Below, piece by piece: positions 5,934 through 7,290 of a DNA stretch of 7,290 bases. Positions within the stretch are counted from its first letter, which is position 1; the number at the start of each line of letters is the position of its first letter. The DNA comes from Deltaproteobacteria bacterium (lineage in GTDB: Bacteria > Desulfobacterota > Syntrophia > Syntrophales > Smithellaceae), in contig SBEK01000060.1 in assembly GCA_009668925.1 (NCBI GenBank), positions 11,911 to 19,200 of the forward strand. Reading direction: 5' to 3'. The notes beneath the pieces are model-generated. The model was not told the DNA's origin and made no database searches. It saw only the letters and a program-made list of their open reading frames with translations. The translations under genes and the position numbers were made by a program.

Positions 5934-7290
5934 ATGCAGCGCAAAGTGAAGCGCATTCATTTTGTCGGCATCGGCGGCATCGGGATGAGCGGAATCGCCG
6001 AAGTGCTCTTGAATCTCGGATACGGGATCAGCGGATCGGATGTTCAATCGTCCGATACGTCCAAACGCCTGCAGCGCCTGGGCGCAACGGTTGCGGTCGG
6101 ACATGCGGCGGAAAATATCGGCAATGCCGACGTGGTCGTGACGTCCACGGCGGTCAAGCCGGATAATCCGGAAGTCGTGGAGGCCCATCGCCGGAATATC
6201 CCGGTGATTCCCCGCGCGGAAATGCTGGCGGAGCTTTTGAAAATGAAATTTTCCGTCGCCGTCTCGGGAAGCCACGGCAAGACAACGACGACGTCCATGG
6301 TGGCGACGATTCTGGCCGAGGGTGGCCTCGATCCGACGATGGTCATCGGCGGAAAACTGGCCTCGATCGGTTCCAATGCGCGCCTTGGCGGAGGGGACAT
6401 CATTGTGGCGGAAGCGGATGAGAGTGACGGTTCTTTCCTGAAGCTGTCGCCGACCATCGCCGTCATCACCAATATCGACCGTGAGCATCTTGATTATTAT
6501 CCCGGCATCACGGAAATCAAGGACGCCTTCTTAAAATTCGCCAACATCGTTCCCTTTTACGGCTGCACCGTGATGTGCGCCGACAACAACCATGTGCGCG
6601 ACATTGCGGGCGCCGTCTCGCGCCGGGTCATCACTTACGGCATCGAGCAGCCGGCGGATTATCGCGCAAGCGATATCCGGTTTCTGGAAACGAAAACAGT
6701 CTATCGCCTGTCCTACCGCGGAGAAGATCTCGGCGATGCCGAGCTTGCCGTGCCCGGCCTTTTCAATGTCTATAATTCCATGGCGGCCGCCGCCGTGGGG
6801 CGCGAGCTGGGACTCACTATGGAAACGATCCGCAAGGGCCTGGGCGCCTTCTCCGGCGTGCAGCGCCGCCTCGAGATCAAGGGGAGAGAAAAGGGCATTA
6901 CGGTCGTGGACGATTACGGGCATCACCCGACGGAGATCATGGCGACGCTTGCCGCCGCGAGGCAGGTGTGGAAGGGCCGCTTGATTGTCGTTTTCCAGCC
7001 GCATCGGTTTACGCGCACGAAGGCGCTTTTCGATGAGTTCACGCGGGCATTCAGCGACGCGGACATTCTGGTGCTGAATGACATCTATCCGGCCAGCGAG
7101 CCGCCGATTCCGGGCATTCATTCCGCGGCTCTGTGGGCGGCGATCCGGGAGAACGGCCACGCGCACGTGGAATATATCGGGCAGCCCGGGGCCACCGTGG
7201 AATTTTTAAAGACGACGGCCGTACCGGGAGATACAGTCATCACGCTGGGTGCGGGCAGTGTGTATAAGATCGGCGAGGCCTTTCTCGATG
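5934..7290 (+). CDS. murC: UDP-N-acetylmuramate--L-alanine ligase, 3'-partial
   Basis: MurC is the first Mur ligase, joining L-alanine to UDP-MurNAc with ATP in the cytoplasm. I translated 452 complete codons with no stop before the window edge; the family is about 450-490 residues, so probably only a few to about 20 C-terminal residues are missing. The N-terminal domain opens IHFVGIGGIGMSGIAEVL (residues 8-25) with SGSD at 33-36. The ATPase domain has P-loop GSHGKTTT at 112-119, the MurC-type EADESDGSF at 160-168 and TNIDREHLDYY at 179-189. FNVYN at 277-281 stands where HNxxN is common. The ligase domain has QRRLEIKG at 310-317, DDYGHHPTEI at 326-335, FQPHRFTRT at 354-362 and a YPASEPPIPG loop. 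GSHGKT and DDYGHHP distinguish MurC from other Mur ligases; Mpl is also similar, but the dcw position argues for MurC. ATG 5934 fits the family N-terminus and has AGGAG upstream; ATG 5907 would add nine residues. Confidence 0.97.
   Translation, partial: MQRKVKRIHFVGIGGIGMSGIAEVLLNLGYGISGSDVQSSDTSKRLQRLGATVAVGHAAENIGNADVVVTSTAVKPDNPEVVEAHRRNIPVIPRAEMLAELLKMKFSVAVSGSHGKTTTTSMVATILAEGGLDPTMVIGGKLASIGSNARLGGGDIIVAEADESDGSFLKLSPTIAVITNIDREHLDYYPGITEIKDAFLKFANIVPFYGCTVMCADNNHVRDIAGAVSRRVITYGIEQPADYRASDIRFLETKTVYRLSYRGEDLGDAELAVPGLFNVYNSMAAAAVGRELGLTMETIRKGLGAFSGVQRRLEIKGREKGITVVDDYGHHPTEIMATLAAARQVWKGRLIVVFQPHRFTRTKALFDEFTRAFSDADILVLNDIYPASEPPIPGIHSAALWAAIRENGHAHVEYIGQPGATVEFLKTTAVPGDTVITLGAGSVYKIGEAFLD

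Larger units (their letters stand above)
1..7290 (+). other. dcw cluster segment, likely one operon
   Basis: Six same-strand peptidoglycan and division genes are packed with overlaps of 4 and 1 bases and gaps of 7, about 53 (14 if murG starts at 4751) and 46 bases. I see no hairpin followed by a T-run and no convincing -35/-10 pair at any junction, so the cluster is probably read through. By the usual proteobacterial order, murE should lie upstream and murB, ddl, ftsQ, ftsA or ftsZ downstream; these are not visible here. Confidence 0.85.

Noticed and set aside
5664..6488. A 274-codon open frame on the minus strand across the end of murG and the start of murC
   Set aside because: It lies opposite two unmistakable genes, its translation is rich in His, Arg and Asp with no recognisable domain, and such long antisense frames are common opposite GC-rich coding sequence.
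1..7290. A novel system hidden in the cluster
   Set aside because: All bases except short junctions are accounted for by six canonical dcw genes in their standard order, and no extra gene, repeat array or mobile element is visible.

Overview
The window is an uninterrupted, single-strand (+) segment of a bacterial division and cell wall (dcw) cluster. The order is murF (5' end cut off), mraY, murD, ftsW, murG, murC (3' end cut off). All six genes are recognisable from clear family motifs. None is frameshifted or broken, and there is no insertion sequence, RNA gene, CRISPR array or accessory gene. No stretch longer than about 50 bases lacks a gene.

The order murF-mraY-murD-ftsW-murG-murC is the classical Gram-negative (proteobacterial-type) arrangement. 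Moderately high GC, and the style of the proteins (a MraY N-terminus with [12 protein letters not shown], a MurC start with IHFVGIGGIGMSGIAEVLLN, and INREHLDYY-like variants), suggest a Desulfobacterota ('Deltaproteobacteria') member, possibly near Syntrophia or Geobacter relatives. This lineage call is inference from remembered family resemblance, not from a search.

Layout: murF occupies 1-1197, and its stop shares four bases (GTGA) with the mraY start. mraY runs 1194-2273, followed by a 7-base gap whose Shine-Dalgarno sequence overlaps the mraY stop. murD runs 2281-3627, and its stop shares one base (TAATG) with the ftsW start. ftsW runs 3627-4736. murG follows, best started at GTG 4790 although ATG 4751 is possible, and ends at 5887. 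After a 46-base spacer with its own ribosome binding site, murC starts at 5934 and runs off the window end.

Together the genes make and export the peptidoglycan precursor. MurC, MurD and MurF are paralogous ATP-dependent ligases that add L-Ala, D-Glu and the D-Ala-D-Ala dipeptide. MraY puts the UDP-MurNAc-pentapeptide on undecaprenyl phosphate (lipid I), MurG adds GlcNAc (lipid II), and FtsW polymerises lipid II at the septum. MurE lies outside the window, probably upstream. The tight spacing and overlaps, and the absence of any visible promoter or terminator, indicate one co-transcribed, translationally coupled operon running past both ends.

I found no undescribed system here. The second-look items are small: start-site choices, a five-codon ORF between ftsW and murG, an A9 tract in murG, and a few departures from common family motifs.
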